Assembly: GCA_948744995.1 (NCBI GenBank)
Contig: CAPZCD010000009.1
Coordinates: 1-23,600, forward strand
Source of the DNA: an uncultured Rickettsiales bacterium
GTDB lineage: Bacteria; Pseudomonadota; Alphaproteobacteria; Rickettsiales; UBA1997
Direction of reading: 5' to 3'
DNA: 23,600 nucleotides
This document shows, in pieces, positions 6,728-14,771 of the stretch. Each line of letters opens with the position of its first letter. The stretch's first letter is position 1. Under the pieces are notes generated by a model, which made no database searches, had not been told where the DNA came from, and saw only the letters and a list, made by a program, of their open reading frames with translations. Both the position numbers and the translations under genes were made by a program.

Positions 6728-9328
6728 ATGAAAATAAATTCCACAGAAGATTTAGACATTCTCATTGGTAAAGTGAAGAAAGCTCAGGAAATTTTTTCAA
6801 ATTACACACAGGAACAAGTTGATTACATTTTTAGACAGGTTGCTCTATATATGTGTAAAGAAAGGATTCCACTAGCTAAAATGGCCGTAGAAGAAACCGG
6901 TATGGGTATCGTAGAAGACAAAGTTATAAAAAATCACTTTGCTGCCGAATATATTTACAATAAATATAAAAATACAAAAACTTGTGGTGTTATTTCTAAA
7001 GATAAAGTACATGGAATTGCAAAAATAGCTTGTCCTGTTGGAGTTATAGCCGGTATAATTCCTACCACAAATCCAACTTCAACTGCTATATTCAAATCAT
7101 TAATTTCTCTAAAGACAAGGAACGGTATAGTTTTTTCACCACATCCCAGAGCTAAAAAATGCACCTGCGAAACCTTAAGAATTATTTTGGAAAAGGCGGT
7201 TCAATTTGGAGCACCAGAAAATATAATAGGTTGGATAGACGAACCAACAATAGAACTGTCAGGAGCCCTAATGGGTCATAAAGATATCAGTTTAATCTTA
7301 GCTACCGGTGGTCCTGGTATGGTAAAGGCTGCCTATAGCTCCGGTACCCCATCAATAGGTGTAGGTGCTGGTAATACTCCGGCTGTTATTGATGAGACAG
7401 CAGATATTGAAATGGCTGTAAACTCAATAATTTTAAGTAAAACATTCGATAATGGTGTTATCTGTGCTTCCGAACAGTCAGTAATAGTTTTAGCTGATGT
7501 ATACGAAAAAGTTAAAAAGGAATTCAAGGATAGAGGATGTTATATTTTAAACAAGGAGGAGAAGGAAAAGCTTTCAAACTACTTTTTTCCTGATGGTAAG
7601 TTGAATGCAGCAGTTGCCGGTCAATCGGCGTATAAAATTGCTGAGATGGCTAAAATAAAGGTTCCGGTTGGAACTAAAATTCTAATTGGTGAGGTTAGTG
7701 ATACAACACACAATGAACCTTTCGCACACGAGAAATTATCACCTATATTGGGTTTGTACAAAGCTAAAACTTTCGAGGAAGCTGTTAAAAGGGCAGAAGA
7801 TTTGGTTATACTTGGTGGAAACGGACATACATCGGTTTTGTATACAAATCAAAGCAATGATGATAGAATAGATCATTTTAGTAGTAAATTAACCACCTGC
7901 AGAGTGCTTATTAATACACCATCTTCGCAAGGAGGTATAGGTGATCTGTTCAATTTTAGATTAGAACCTTCACTAACGCTTGGTTGTGGTTCATGGGGTC
8001 ATAATTCGGTTAGCGAAAATATAGGGGTTAAACATTTAATAAATATAAAATCAGTTGCTGAAAGAGAGGAAAACATGTTATGGTTTAGAGTTCCGCCAAA
8101 AATATACTTTAAAAAAGGTTGTGTGAATTTCGCCTTTAGAGAATTAGAGGGTAAGAAAAAAGCGTTTATAGTTACGGATAAAGTTCTTTTTGAACTTGGT
8201 TATACTAAAAAGGTAACCGATGTTTTGGAAGAGATAAATGTAAAATATGAAATATTTTCTGATGTTGAACCAGACCCAACACTATCGCTAGTTGAAAGAG
8301 CTCTAAAGACTTGTAGGAGTTTACAACCTGATGTTATAATAGCAGTTGGAGGTGGATCACCTATAGATGCTGCTAAAATGGTTTGGATGATGTACGAACA
8401 ACCGGATGTAAAATTTGAAGATGTTGCCATGAGGTTTCTGGATATAAGAAAAAGAGCCTATATGATGCCAACACTTGGAAAAATAGCAGATCTAGTTTGT
8501 ATACCTACAACATCCGGTACTGGTTCTGAAGTAACTCCGTTTACCATTATAACTGATGAAAAAACACAAAATAAATATGCTATAGCGGATTATGCATTTA
8601 CGCCTAGTATGGCTATAGTTGATCCAGATTTAGCTATGACAATGCCTAGAGGATTAGCAGCAGCTTCCGGTATAGATGCGTTGGTACATTCACTTGAGGC
8701 ATATGTATCTACTATGGCTTCACCTTTTACAGATGGATTGGCACTACAAGCGGCAAAAATGATATTTATAAATTTAGAAAAAGCGGTAAATGATGGAGAT
8801 GTAGATGCTAAGGAGCAGATACATTATGCAGCTAATATAGCTGGTATGGCGTTTTCAAATGCATTTTTGGGCGTTTGTCATTCTATGGCACATAAGCTTG
8901 GTGCTAAGTTCCATATTCCACATGGTATAGCTAATGCCTATTGTCTATCACAAGTTATAAGGTTTAACAGTAGTACAAAACCAACAAAACAGGCTGCTTT
9001 TGCGCAATATAAATATCCTTTTGCCTGTGAGAAATACGCTCAAGTAGCTGATTTTATGGGTTTTGGTGGTAAAAGTACTAATGAAAAAATTGATAATCTT
9101 GTGAAAGAAATAGAAAGATTAAAGGCGTCGATAGGAATAGCTCCATCTATAAAGGCGGAGAAGAAGAATAACTTCACGGAAAAAGCTTTTATGGACTCGC
9201 TAGATGAAATTTCGGAGAAGGCTTTTGATGATCAGTGTACCGGTTCAAATCCTAGGTATCCTTTAATATCGGAGCTAAAACAATTATTTATCTATGCATA
9301 TAATGGGGTGATTGAATTTGAAATGTAA
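6728..9328 (+). CDS. adhE: Bifunctional acetaldehyde-CoA / alcohol dehydrogenase AdhE
   Basis: The 866-aa product matches full-length AdhE. Residues about 1-440 are the CoA-acylating aldehyde dehydrogenase: PVGVIAGIIPTTNPTSTA, ATGGPGMVKAAYSSGTPSIGVGAGN, and NGVICASEQS with the catalytic Cys246, the same number as in E. coli. After a linker, residues about 450-866 are the iron-dependent alcohol dehydrogenase: AVGGGSPIDAAKMVW binds NAD. The segments GIDALVHSLEAYVS and CHSMAHKLGAKFHIPHGIANA carry the Asp and His metal ligands. The enzyme turns acetyl-CoA into acetaldehyde and then ethanol, regenerating two NAD+, usually as filament-like spirosomes in the cytoplasm during fermentation. It is a single-gene unit with its own promoter and a strong terminator. 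AdhE is not typical of Rickettsiales, so horizontal gain is possible. The frame is intact. Confidence 0.98.
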   Translation: MKINSTEDLDILIGKVKKAQEIFSNYTQEQVDYIFRQVALYMCKERIPLAKMAVEETGMGIVEDKVIKNHFAAEYIYNKYKNTKTCGVISKDKVHGIAKIACPVGVIAGIIPTTNPTSTAIFKSLISLKTRNGIVFSPHPRAKKCTCETLRIILEKAVQFGAPENIIGWIDEPTIELSGALMGHKDISLILATGGPGMVKAAYSSGTPSIGVGAGNTPAVIDETADIEMAVNSIILSKTFDNGVICASEQSVIVLADVYEKVKKEFKDRGCYILNKEEKEKLSNYFFPDGKLNAAVAGQSAYKIAEMAKIKVPVGTKILIGEVSDTTHNEPFAHEKLSPILGLYKAKTFEEAVKRAEDLVILGGNGHTSVLYTNQSNDDRIDHFSSKLTTCRVLINTPSSQGGIGDLFNFRLEPSLTLGCGSWGHNSVSENIGVKHLINIKSVAEREENMLWFRVPPKIYFKKGCVNFAFRELEGKKKAFIVTDKVLFELGYTKKVTDVLEEINVKYEIFSDVEPDPTLSLVERALKTCRSLQPDVIIAVGGGSPIDAAKMVWMMYEQPDVKFEDVAMRFLDIRKRAYMMPTLGKIADLVCIPTTSGTGSEVTPFTIITDEKTQNKYAIADYAFTPSMAIVDPDLAMTMPRGLAAASGIDALVHSLEAYVSTMASPFTDGLALQAAKMIFINLEKAVNDGDVDAKEQIHYAANIAGMAFSNAFLGVCHSMAHKLGAKFHIPHGIANAYCLSQVIRFNSSTKPTKQAAFAQYKYPFACEKYAQVADFMGFGGKSTNEKIDNLVKEIERLKASIGIAPSIKAEKKNNFTEKAFMDSLDEISEKAFDDQCTGSNPRYPLISELKQLFIYAYNGVIEFEM

Positions 9329-9380
9329 GAAACGCTGTATTATATAATGTGGTAGTTTGTGATTATAATTCGCAGAAATT

Positions 9381-9407
9381 AAAAAACCGCCCGAGTGGCG
9401 GTTTTTT
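9381..9407. terminator. Bidirectional Rho-independent terminator
   Basis: AAAAAACCGCC (9381-9391) and GGCGGTTTTTT (9397-9407) form a perfect 11-bp stem around a CGAGT loop, with T-runs on both strands. It lies between the convergent adhE and the minus-strand secreted-protein gene and should serve both. Confidence 0.95.
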
Positions 9408-9432
9408 TATTTAAGAAATAAAACTATTAATT

Positions 9433-10041
9433 TTATTCTTCCATTCCAGTTTTGTCTATAAGAAAACCAAAAGATTCTAAATCCTCCGCAACATTAAGTC
9501 TTCCATATTTATCTAGATAATCGAAGAGAGTCATCATAGCTTTTATATCCTCCTCCGTCTTTTTTACATTTTTTCTTAATAAAAATTCCAATGTAGGATT
9601 TTGTGGATCTTTTTTATCTACATAAATAGATATACTATTGGTAATATTTGGAATATTATTTAGTGTCTTGTTTTTCAGAATATAAACATTTTTATTAACC
9701 TCTTCCGCATATACTAATTCGCTAGCAGGTTCATTCCTAATTAAATTTCTTGGAAAAATATTTTCTATCATTACACCATCATTTTCTCCTATTGTTACGA
9801 GATTAAGTGGTATTCTTAATATTGCAACTTCACCATCCAGAAAAATAGTAAAATCAACGGGATCGGGTTCTAAAACATCTCTGTGTAAAAAGACAGTTGG
9901 TAGAATTCGAATATCAATTCTTTCGTTATTAGTTGCAAAAAACCTTCTTAAGTTAAAGTAGTAATTGCTAGACATGGAAGATGATGCATATACTCTACTG
10001 GTCAAAATGACCGATAAGGCTAATAAATTAATTTTTCTCAT
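9433..10041 (-). CDS. Secreted protein of the MRKI signal-peptide family (202 aa)
   Basis: The product begins MRKINLLALSVILTSRVYA, a signal peptide with cleavage predicted after residue 19, followed by a Ser-rich stretch. The mature part aligns with the product of 17682-18269 over most of its length: VAILRIPL against AAILRMPY, PRNLIRNE against PENLIRTE, VYAEEVN against VYFSDEAVN, and TLEFLLRKNVKKTEED against TIEFLLRRNIEMTEED. Both end in a helical segment closing with ESFGFL or GNLKFL. No cysteines and no catalytic motif are seen, so an extracytoplasmic binding or structural role is more likely than an enzyme. The gene has a TTGACA promoter and the shared block AGATTTTATGAGAAAAATT (10048-10030), and ends 26 bases from the adhE terminator. 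The family is not recognised. Confidence 0.88.
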   Translation of the reverse strand: MRKINLLALSVILTSRVYASSSMSSNYYFNLRRFFATNNERIDIRILPTVFLHRDVLEPDPVDFTIFLDGEVAILRIPLNLVTIGENDGVMIENIFPRNLIRNEPASELVYAEEVNKNVYILKNKTLNNIPNITNSISIYVDKKDPQNPTLEFLLRKNVKKTEEDIKAMMTLFDYLDKYGRLNVAEDLESFGFLIDKTGMEE

Positions 10042-10076
10042 AAAATCTCTTAAAGTTTAATAAATTTAACCGTAAG

Positions 10077-10105
10077 ATTGCATCATAAATTCATATCATT
10101 GTCAA
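10077..10105 (-). promoter_or_regulatory. Promoter of secreted-protein gene 9433-10041
   Basis: On the minus strand TTGACA (10105-10100), a 17-base spacer and TGCAAT (10082-10077, 4/6) lie about 36 bases before the ATG. This is the same arrangement as for the other two intact family members. Its -35 overlaps a plus-strand -35 element. Confidence 0.6.
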
Positions 10106-10127
10106 ATTCAAATTTTAGCGCTATAGT
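10099..10127 (+). promoter_or_regulatory. Divergent promoter toward the small ORF and valS
   Basis: TTGTCA (10099-10104), a 17-base spacer and TATAGT (10122-10127) each differ from consensus by one base. Transcription would start near 10134. The -35 hexamer overlaps the minus-strand TTGACA, so RNA polymerase can probably occupy only one direction at a time. Confidence 0.5.
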
Positions 10128-10213
10128 CCATTATAAAATAACATTTAATCTGCAAACTTTATTGTTTTATTAGAGCAAATTTTTTATCCTTACAAAAAAT
10201 AAAAACCAAAATA

Positions 10214-10420
10214 GTGAAATCATTTTTTAACTTATCTAAAAAGCAAAAAATAGAGGAAATGCCAGCAGATTTTACAAAAGACAGAGATATAGCAATAAAA
10301 AATGAGTTTCTAATTTCTACAGAAAGAGAAAAAACAAGGTTGGAAGAACTGGGCACCAATAATAATGGCATTAATACTAATGCTATTACTAGCGAAAAAG
10401 AAAGTTTTGGTTTTGGTTGA
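10214..10420 (+). CDS. Possible small charged cytoplasmic protein (68 aa)
   Basis: The frame opens with GTG at 10214 and encodes a hydrophilic K/E-rich protein with no signal peptide or membrane helix. The middle part (FTKDRDIAIKNEFLISTEREKTRLEEL) could form an amphipathic helix, and the end is N/T/S-rich. Support is limited to a plausible promoter 90 bases upstream, protein-like composition and position in an otherwise empty 450-base gap. There is no clear Shine-Dalgarno sequence for the GTG; a shorter version could start at ATG 10259. It is upstream of valS on the same strand with an 82-base gap. No family is recognised, and it may be a chance ORF. Confidence 0.35.
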   Translation: MKSFFNLSKKQKIEEMPADFTKDRDIAIKNEFLISTEREKTRLEELGTNNNGINTNAITSEKESFGFG

Positions 10421-10502
10421 TGGAATATAAATTTACAACATTGAAAATATAATTACAAATACTACATTAGCACCAACACATATAATTATACTTTTGATAA
10501 AA

Positions 10503-13019
10503 ATGAAAGAGCTACAGAAGAAATACAATTTTTTGGATACTGAAAGAAAGTGGCAAGAGTATTGGCAAAAGAACAGAATATTCAGTTTTAGCAGGGATAA
10601 TGATGGTGTGGAGAACATATATTCTATAGATACACCACCACCACACGTTTCCGGCGTGTTACATATGGGGCATGTTTTTGGCTATTCACAGATGGATATT
10701 ATAGCCAGATTCCAGCGAATGAGTGGGAAAAACGTATTTTTCCCTGTTGGTTACGATGACAATGGTTTACCATCAGAAAGATATGTTGAGAAAAAAATCG
10801 GTAAAAAAAGCAAAGAGATGGAGCGTAGCGAGTTTGTGGAAATTTGCGATAGAGAAATTCGAGATGCCGAGCAGATGATAAGAGATTTGTTTATCAGAGC
10901 CAGTTATTCATTCGATTTTGATGAAGAGTATAGGACAGTCTCCAAAAGGTCATCTGCAGTTTCGCAAATGTCATTTCTAGATCTATACAACAAAGGTCTT
11001 GTTTATCGAAAGGAGGAACCGGTAATATGGGATGTCATAGATCAAACAGCCTTAGCTCAATCGGAACTGGAAGATAAGGATATTGAAAGTCAAATGAATT
11101 ACCTAAAATTTACCACGACTAGCGGTAGAGAAGTAGAAATAATGACTACCAGGCCGGAGCTTCTGCCAGCTTGTGTTGCGGTAATGTGCCATACAGATGA
11201 TGCTAATAAATTTGCTGGGGAAGGTATTATAACTCCTCTTGGAATTAAAGTTCCCATAATAGCTGATGATAGGGTTGACAAGGAAAAGGGCACCGGTTTA
11301 GTTATGTGTTGTACTTTCGGAGATCAGACGGATATAGAGTGGTGGAGAAAGTACAATTTAAATTTAAAAATTATAATTAATGAAGTTGGTAGAATAGATT
11401 TAGCCAAAGTTAGAGATACATTAGCCCCTAAATATCTGGATTTAGATGGTCTAAAAATAATAGAAGCAAGAACAAAAATCCTAGAATTACTTGAAAAGGA
11501 TGGTTCTATAACGAGAAAACCGCAAAAAATAGTTCATTCGGTAAAAATTGGTGAAAGGTCAAAGTTTCCAGTAGAATTTTTAGTTACAAAGCAGTGGTTT
11601 ATAAGGGTTTTAGACAATAAAGATAAGCTACACGAGCAAGTTGATAAGATAAACTGGAAGCCTGATTGGATGAAAACCAGATTACATAACTGGATTGATG
11701 GTCTCAGTTGGGATTGGTGTATATCCAGACAGAGATTTTTCGGCATACCAATACCAGTATGGTATTCCAAAAGAAAAGGTGAGGAAGGTAAAATATTGGT
11801 GGCTACTAAGGATGAATTACCCGTTGACCCAACCAAAACCCCACCAATAGGTTACAAAACAAATGAGGTTGAAGCAGAGACTGATATTTTTGATACTTGG
11901 GCTACCTCCGCTGTAACACCTCAACTGGCGATATTTGGAATAACGGAAGATTTAAGTTTAGATGGTGAAAAATTTAGAAAGCTTAAGGTTCCATTCAGCC
12001 TAAGAGCACAAGGGCACGATATAATTAGAACTTGGGCGTTTTATAGTATCATAAAATCGCTATATCATAATGAAACTATCCCATGGAAAAATATTATGAT
12101 TAATGGATGGTGCTTGGCTCCGGATGGGACTAAAATGTCTAAATCTATAGGTAATGTTATAGATCCACTAAAAATATTTGATAGATTTGGATCTGATGCT
12201 GTTAGATATTGGACGGCTAATTCGACACTGGGTATGGATACAAATTACCTTGAGGAAACAGTTAAAAGCGGACAAAAACTGGTAACTAAACTATTTAATT
12301 GTGCTAAATTTGCTGAGATACATTTTAAAAATATTCCAACTCAAAAGGAAAGTTTAGAAGAGGACTTAAAAAGTGGATATATATTTGAAACAATGGATAT
12401 TTGGCTAATCACTCAACTTAATAATATTATAAAATTATATACTGAAAATTTTGATAATTATGAATATAATAAGGCGCTAGAAAATTTGGAGAATTTTTTC
12501 TGGAATGATTTTTGTGATAACTATCTGGAAATAGTTAAAATCAGGTGTTATGGGGTTGAAGGAACTAAATATCAGAATATTAATTTGACAGAGGAAGAGA
12601 TTAAAAATATAACAAAATCGCAAATTTCAGCTGTAAAAACTATATATCATGTACTTAATTCAATTTTAAAACTATTTGCTCCATTTATACCGATTATAAC
12701 TGAAGAGATATATTCTTGTCTGTTTGAAGATGAATTTAATAAGAAAAAATCTATACATTCTAGAGGTAATTTACCAAAAGTAAAAATTCTAGAGTATGGA
12801 GAAGAAGTAGCTGCTATAGGTATTATAGTACTAAAAATTGTAGCTGATGTTAGAAAATATAAGTCAGAAAAGAATATGTCAATGAAAGATGTAATTGGAG
12901 AAATAAAAATACACACTCCACACAATTTGAAATCGGTTATTGAAGATATTAAAAATGTTTGTAATATAACTTCAGCTGATGTAATTATGGCTGATGGTTA
13001 CGCGATTAAAATAGAATAA
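10503..13019 (+). CDS. valS: Valyl-tRNA synthetase, archaeal genre
   Basis: I use ATG 10503 (838 aa) instead of the TTG three codons earlier. The class I signatures are PPPHVSGVLHMGH (HIGH-type, residues 45-57) and GTKMSKSIGN (KMSKS, 544-548). The editing domain carries TTRPELLPACVAV, the archaeal/eukaryal-like form, where typical bacterial ValRS reads TTRPETMLGDTAV. The anticodon-binding helical domain follows (about 610-780), and the long C-terminal coiled coil of bacterial ValRS is absent. ValRS charges tRNA-Val and edits Thr-tRNA-Val. An archaeal-type ValRS is a known feature of Rickettsia and relatives, so this gene is a useful lineage marker. A TATAAT at 10481-10486 lies 16 bases before the start but has no good -35. 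The first membrane gene of the following cluster starts 2 bases after the stop. Confidence 0.97.
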   Translation: MKELQKKYNFLDTERKWQEYWQKNRIFSFSRDNDGVENIYSIDTPPPHVSGVLHMGHVFGYSQMDIIARFQRMSGKNVFFPVGYDDNGLPSERYVEKKIGKKSKEMERSEFVEICDREIRDAEQMIRDLFIRASYSFDFDEEYRTVSKRSSAVSQMSFLDLYNKGLVYRKEEPVIWDVIDQTALAQSELEDKDIESQMNYLKFTTTSGREVEIMTTRPELLPACVAVMCHTDDANKFAGEGIITPLGIKVPIIADDRVDKEKGTGLVMCCTFGDQTDIEWWRKYNLNLKIIINEVGRIDLAKVRDTLAPKYLDLDGLKIIEARTKILELLEKDGSITRKPQKIVHSVKIGERSKFPVEFLVTKQWFIRVLDNKDKLHEQVDKINWKPDWMKTRLHNWIDGLSWDWCISRQRFFGIPIPVWYSKRKGEEGKILVATKDELPVDPTKTPPIGYKTNEVEAETDIFDTWATSAVTPQLAIFGITEDLSLDGEKFRKLKVPFSLRAQGHDIIRTWAFYSIIKSLYHNETIPWKNIMINGWCLAPDGTKMSKSIGNVIDPLKIFDRFGSDAVRYWTANSTLGMDTNYLEETVKSGQKLVTKLFNCAKFAEIHFKNIPTQKESLEEDLKSGYIFETMDIWLITQLNNIIKLYTENFDNYEYNKALENLENFFWNDFCDNYLEIVKIRCYGVEGTKYQNINLTEEEIKNITKSQISAVKTIYHVLNSILKLFAPFIPIITEEIYSCLFEDEFNKKKSIHSRGNLPKVKILEYGEEVAAIGIIVLKIVADVRKYKSEKNMSMKDVIGEIKIHTPHNLKSVIEDIKNVCNITSADVIMADGYAIKIE

Positions 13020-13021
13020 TA

Positions 13022-13552
13022 ATGAGTTTCATAGTTGATGACATTATATTGTTTTTTATAATATTTATCGGAGTTTTATTCATTTTTTCAAAAAAAGACT
13101 ATAAGATTTTGCTGCCACTACTATCTTTGCAAACATTCATTAATATAGCATATTTCGCGGTAAATATAACTAAAGAAAGCGATTTCATAGTAGTTTCAAG
13201 CTTTAGTTTATTTCTACCGATTTTAGTGGTATTTATATTTTGTTTTTATGAAAAATTAAATTTATCTAGCATAAATAGTGAAAGTAAAGTAGCTAAAATA
13301 GTTAAATATTATATTGTTTTTGTATCATTTTTATTCCTAATTTTAACGACAATTTACATATTAAATAATTATAATATTATAACTATTGATTTACCGTTAT
13401 TTCTCAAAAGTAATACAAGTAATAAAATAGTTGTAACACAATCAAACAATAATTTACTGCTAGTTAACAGAAATTATGTATTGGCTATATACATAATAAT
13501 GGTTTTTATACTAAATTCGTTTAAAAATACAGGGGAAAAATATGAAGAATGA
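13022..13552 (+). CDS. Polytopic membrane protein, possibly MnhC/NuoK-like
   Basis: The 176-aa product has about five hydrophobic helices (near residues 5-22, 28-46, 54-76, 92-115 and 150-166). The first two helices, FIGVLFIFSKKDYKILLPLLSLQTFINIAYFAVNI, follow the NuoK/MnhC pattern G..gl..rrn....ll.iel..n..nl. Subunits of this type sit in the membrane arm of complex I-related machines and of Mrp/Mnh cation/proton antiporters. It is longer than MnhC (about 110 aa), and conserved charged residues are few, so the assignment is tentative. It begins 2 bases after the valS stop and overlaps the next gene by 11 bases, so it is part of a tight operon. Confidence 0.7.
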   Translation: MSFIVDDIILFFIIFIGVLFIFSKKDYKILLPLLSLQTFINIAYFAVNITKESDFIVVSSFSLFLPILVVFIFCFYEKLNLSSINSESKVAKIVKYYIVFVSFLFLILTTIYILNNYNIITIDLPLFLKSNTSNKIVVTQSNNNLLLVNRNYVLAIYIIMVFILNSFKNTGEKYEE

Positions 13553-13829
13553 TCTGTTGCTAAAGCTATTTATAACTTTTTTGTTTCCACTCTTTTTAAC
13601 CTATTCGCTAATTAGTTTGTCATATGCATATTTATATGATTCTGTCACCATTATAACAAGCTTCCTAATATTAGTTATTATCAGTATAATTTATCAGCTA
13701 AGATTTAGAAGAATTAATATCATGGAAGTATATAAATTTATGAAATTGAAAGCTCTAGCTTTAATAATAGTTTTTGGTTATTTTTTTATATTACTAATGA
13801 ACTGCACGAACGCTAATGTTATACATTGA
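13542..13829 (+). CDS. Small membrane protein, MnhB-like N-terminal part
   Basis: The 95-aa product starts at ATG 13542 behind a good AGGGG Shine-Dalgarno sequence at 13531-13535, inside the end of the previous gene. It has two to three membrane helices. The N-terminus LLLKLFITFLFPLFLTYSLISLSYAYLYDSVTI resembles the start of MnhB/MrpB (..ilrt.arlllPlillf.lyll..GH..PGGGFi). The signature Gly-rich GHxxPGGGF loop is lost and reads YAYLYDSVTI. It would be a subunit of a Na+/H+ antiporter in the inner membrane, if still functional. It overlaps the next gene by 14 bases. Family assignment is by pattern only. Confidence 0.65.
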   Translation: MKNDLLLKLFITFLFPLFLTYSLISLSYAYLYDSVTIITSFLILVIISIIYQLRFRRINIMEVYKFMKLKALALIIVFGYFFILLMNCTNANVIH

Positions 13830-14079
13830 ATTATTCTCAAATTTAGCTCTTTTTTTGATATTTATCAAAGTTATATTCCTCTTTTTTTCGGAAAAAGGAA
13901 TTGGTATGAAATTAACATTTTTTACCTTTGCTATAAATATTTTAATTACAACAGCCATATTAGATAGCAGATTTATTAGCTCTTTTGATATAAAAAATGT
14001 AGTAACTAATATTATATTACTAGCATTAATTGCTGTTTTAGTATTTATTGGTAAGGATAATGGGAACAAAAATGGTTAA
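13816..14079 (+). CDS. Small membrane protein, possibly MnhF-like
   Basis: The 87-aa product has three predicted helices (about residues 4-24, 30-48 and 58-80), the topology and length of MnhF/MrpF. The short loop FFSEKGIGMKLTFFTFAINIL stands where MrpF has R..rGPt..dRvva.d.l, with the Gly kept and the other residues changed. It starts inside the end of the preceding gene, and the next gene starts inside its end, which is typical of compact antiporter operons. The antisense frame 13794-14069 is a shadow. It could equally be an unrelated small membrane protein. Confidence 0.6.
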   Translation: MLYIELFSNLALFLIFIKVIFLFFSEKGIGMKLTFFTFAINILITTAILDSRFISSFDIKNVVTNIILLALIAVLVFIGKDNGNKNG

Positions 14080-14494
14080 CGAGAACGTATTATATTTTAT
14101 AATTTATATACCATTGTTAGCTTCCATAGCAACAAGTTTTTTCAGTATTAATAGAAAAATTAACAGGTATCTGGTCTATTTTGTATTGATTCTTATGTTT
14201 TTACTATCACTTTCAACAATAAAACTTGGTACTTTTATTTTATCTTATGAAGGCACAAAATATTTTTTTGATAATTATCTGTATTCAAATGCGATAAATA
14301 TCATAATTTTAGCGGTTTTTTTGGCAATAAAGATATTTTTTAGAATAAAAAATCATAAGTTAGAAAAAAATATTAGTTATCCGGTATACTATATTGGGAT
14401 TTTTTCCTTTACTGTGGCTTGTCTAAATATTAATATTTGTAATTCTGTAACATTTTTTATCATATATTTGCTTTCAGAATACAAAAATTTTTAA
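14060..14494 (+). pseudogene. Truncated MnhD/NuoN-like antiporter subunit remnant
   Basis: The frame encodes about 144 aa from ATG 14060 (alternatives: TTG 14048, ATG 14072). It has a start like the large proton-pumping subunits of Mrp antiporters and complex I: LYFIIYIPLLASIATSFF, then a second helix YFVLILMFLLSLSTI, and further helices around 80-95 and 110-140. It stops directly after NSVTFFIIYLLSEYKNF. In full-length MnhD/NuoN the comparable segment (..l..fvf.El..ls) carries the essential helix-5 glutamate, and some 300 further residues follow. No continuation is seen in any frame of 14495-14968, so the rest was probably deleted. I infer a decayed antiporter gene; a shortened working protein cannot be excluded. 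Confidence 0.55.
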
Positions 14495-14593
14495 ATCGCA
14501 TAAAACCGCGTATAATCAAGCTTTTTTTGAATAATGTAATTTGACCCTATGCATTGAATGCAAAGATTTTCAAAAACCTATGACAAAAATGCA

Positions 14594-14623
14594 TTGGCAT
14601 ATTAAATAATCTGTTAGTATAAT
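14594..14623 (+). promoter_or_regulatory. Strong promoter without an ORF downstream
   Basis: TTGGCA (14594-14599), an 18-base spacer and TATAAT (14618-14623) match consensus at 11 of 12 positions. Transcription would start near 14630. No open reading frame of useful size follows; a candidate structured RNA with a T-run does. Confidence 0.6.
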
Positions 14624-14629
14624 ATGTCA

Positions 14630-14771
14630 TATGAAGATGAAGATATATTTGTTATATATATTGTTCTCTCTATGGAATAAGTAATGGGAAACGCTCGATA
14701 TCAGGGTTTATATGGAAATAATCTAAAATTCAGGAGTTAGCTAATTAGTTTTAGCTTTCCCCCTGTTTTTT
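14630..14771 (+). ncRNA. Candidate structured small RNA (about 140 nt)
   Basis: Between the promoter above and a T6 run (14766-14771), several complementary segments can pair. GGGAAA-C-GCT (14686-14695) pairs with AGCTTTCCC (14753-14761) with one bulge. CTAAAA (14723-14728) can pair with TTTTAG (14749-14754). CAGGG (14702-14706) can alternatively pair with CCCTG (14761-14765) directly before the T-run, which would make a terminator-like fold. The G/C content here is locally higher than in the flanks. I could not match it to SRP RNA, tmRNA or RNase P RNA; 6S RNA cannot be excluded. It lies between the decayed antiporter gene and the phosphomutase gene. Confidence 0.45.

Noticed and set aside
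10159..10371. Antisense 70-aa open frame opposite the small ORF upstream of valS
   Set aside because: It has no promoter or ribosome binding site, and its composition is the complement of the K/E-rich plus-strand ORF.
13794..14069. Antisense frame opposite the MnhF-like gene
   Set aside because: The plus-strand gene fits the overlapping operon pattern and membrane topology; the antisense frame does not.
14630..14771. SRP RNA, tmRNA or RNase P RNA at the ncRNA candidate
   Set aside because: The conserved SRP loop (AGGTCAGGTCCGG..GGAAGCAGCC type), a tmRNA tag or TTCGA T-loop with CCA, and RNase P conserved regions were looked for by eye and not found on either strand.
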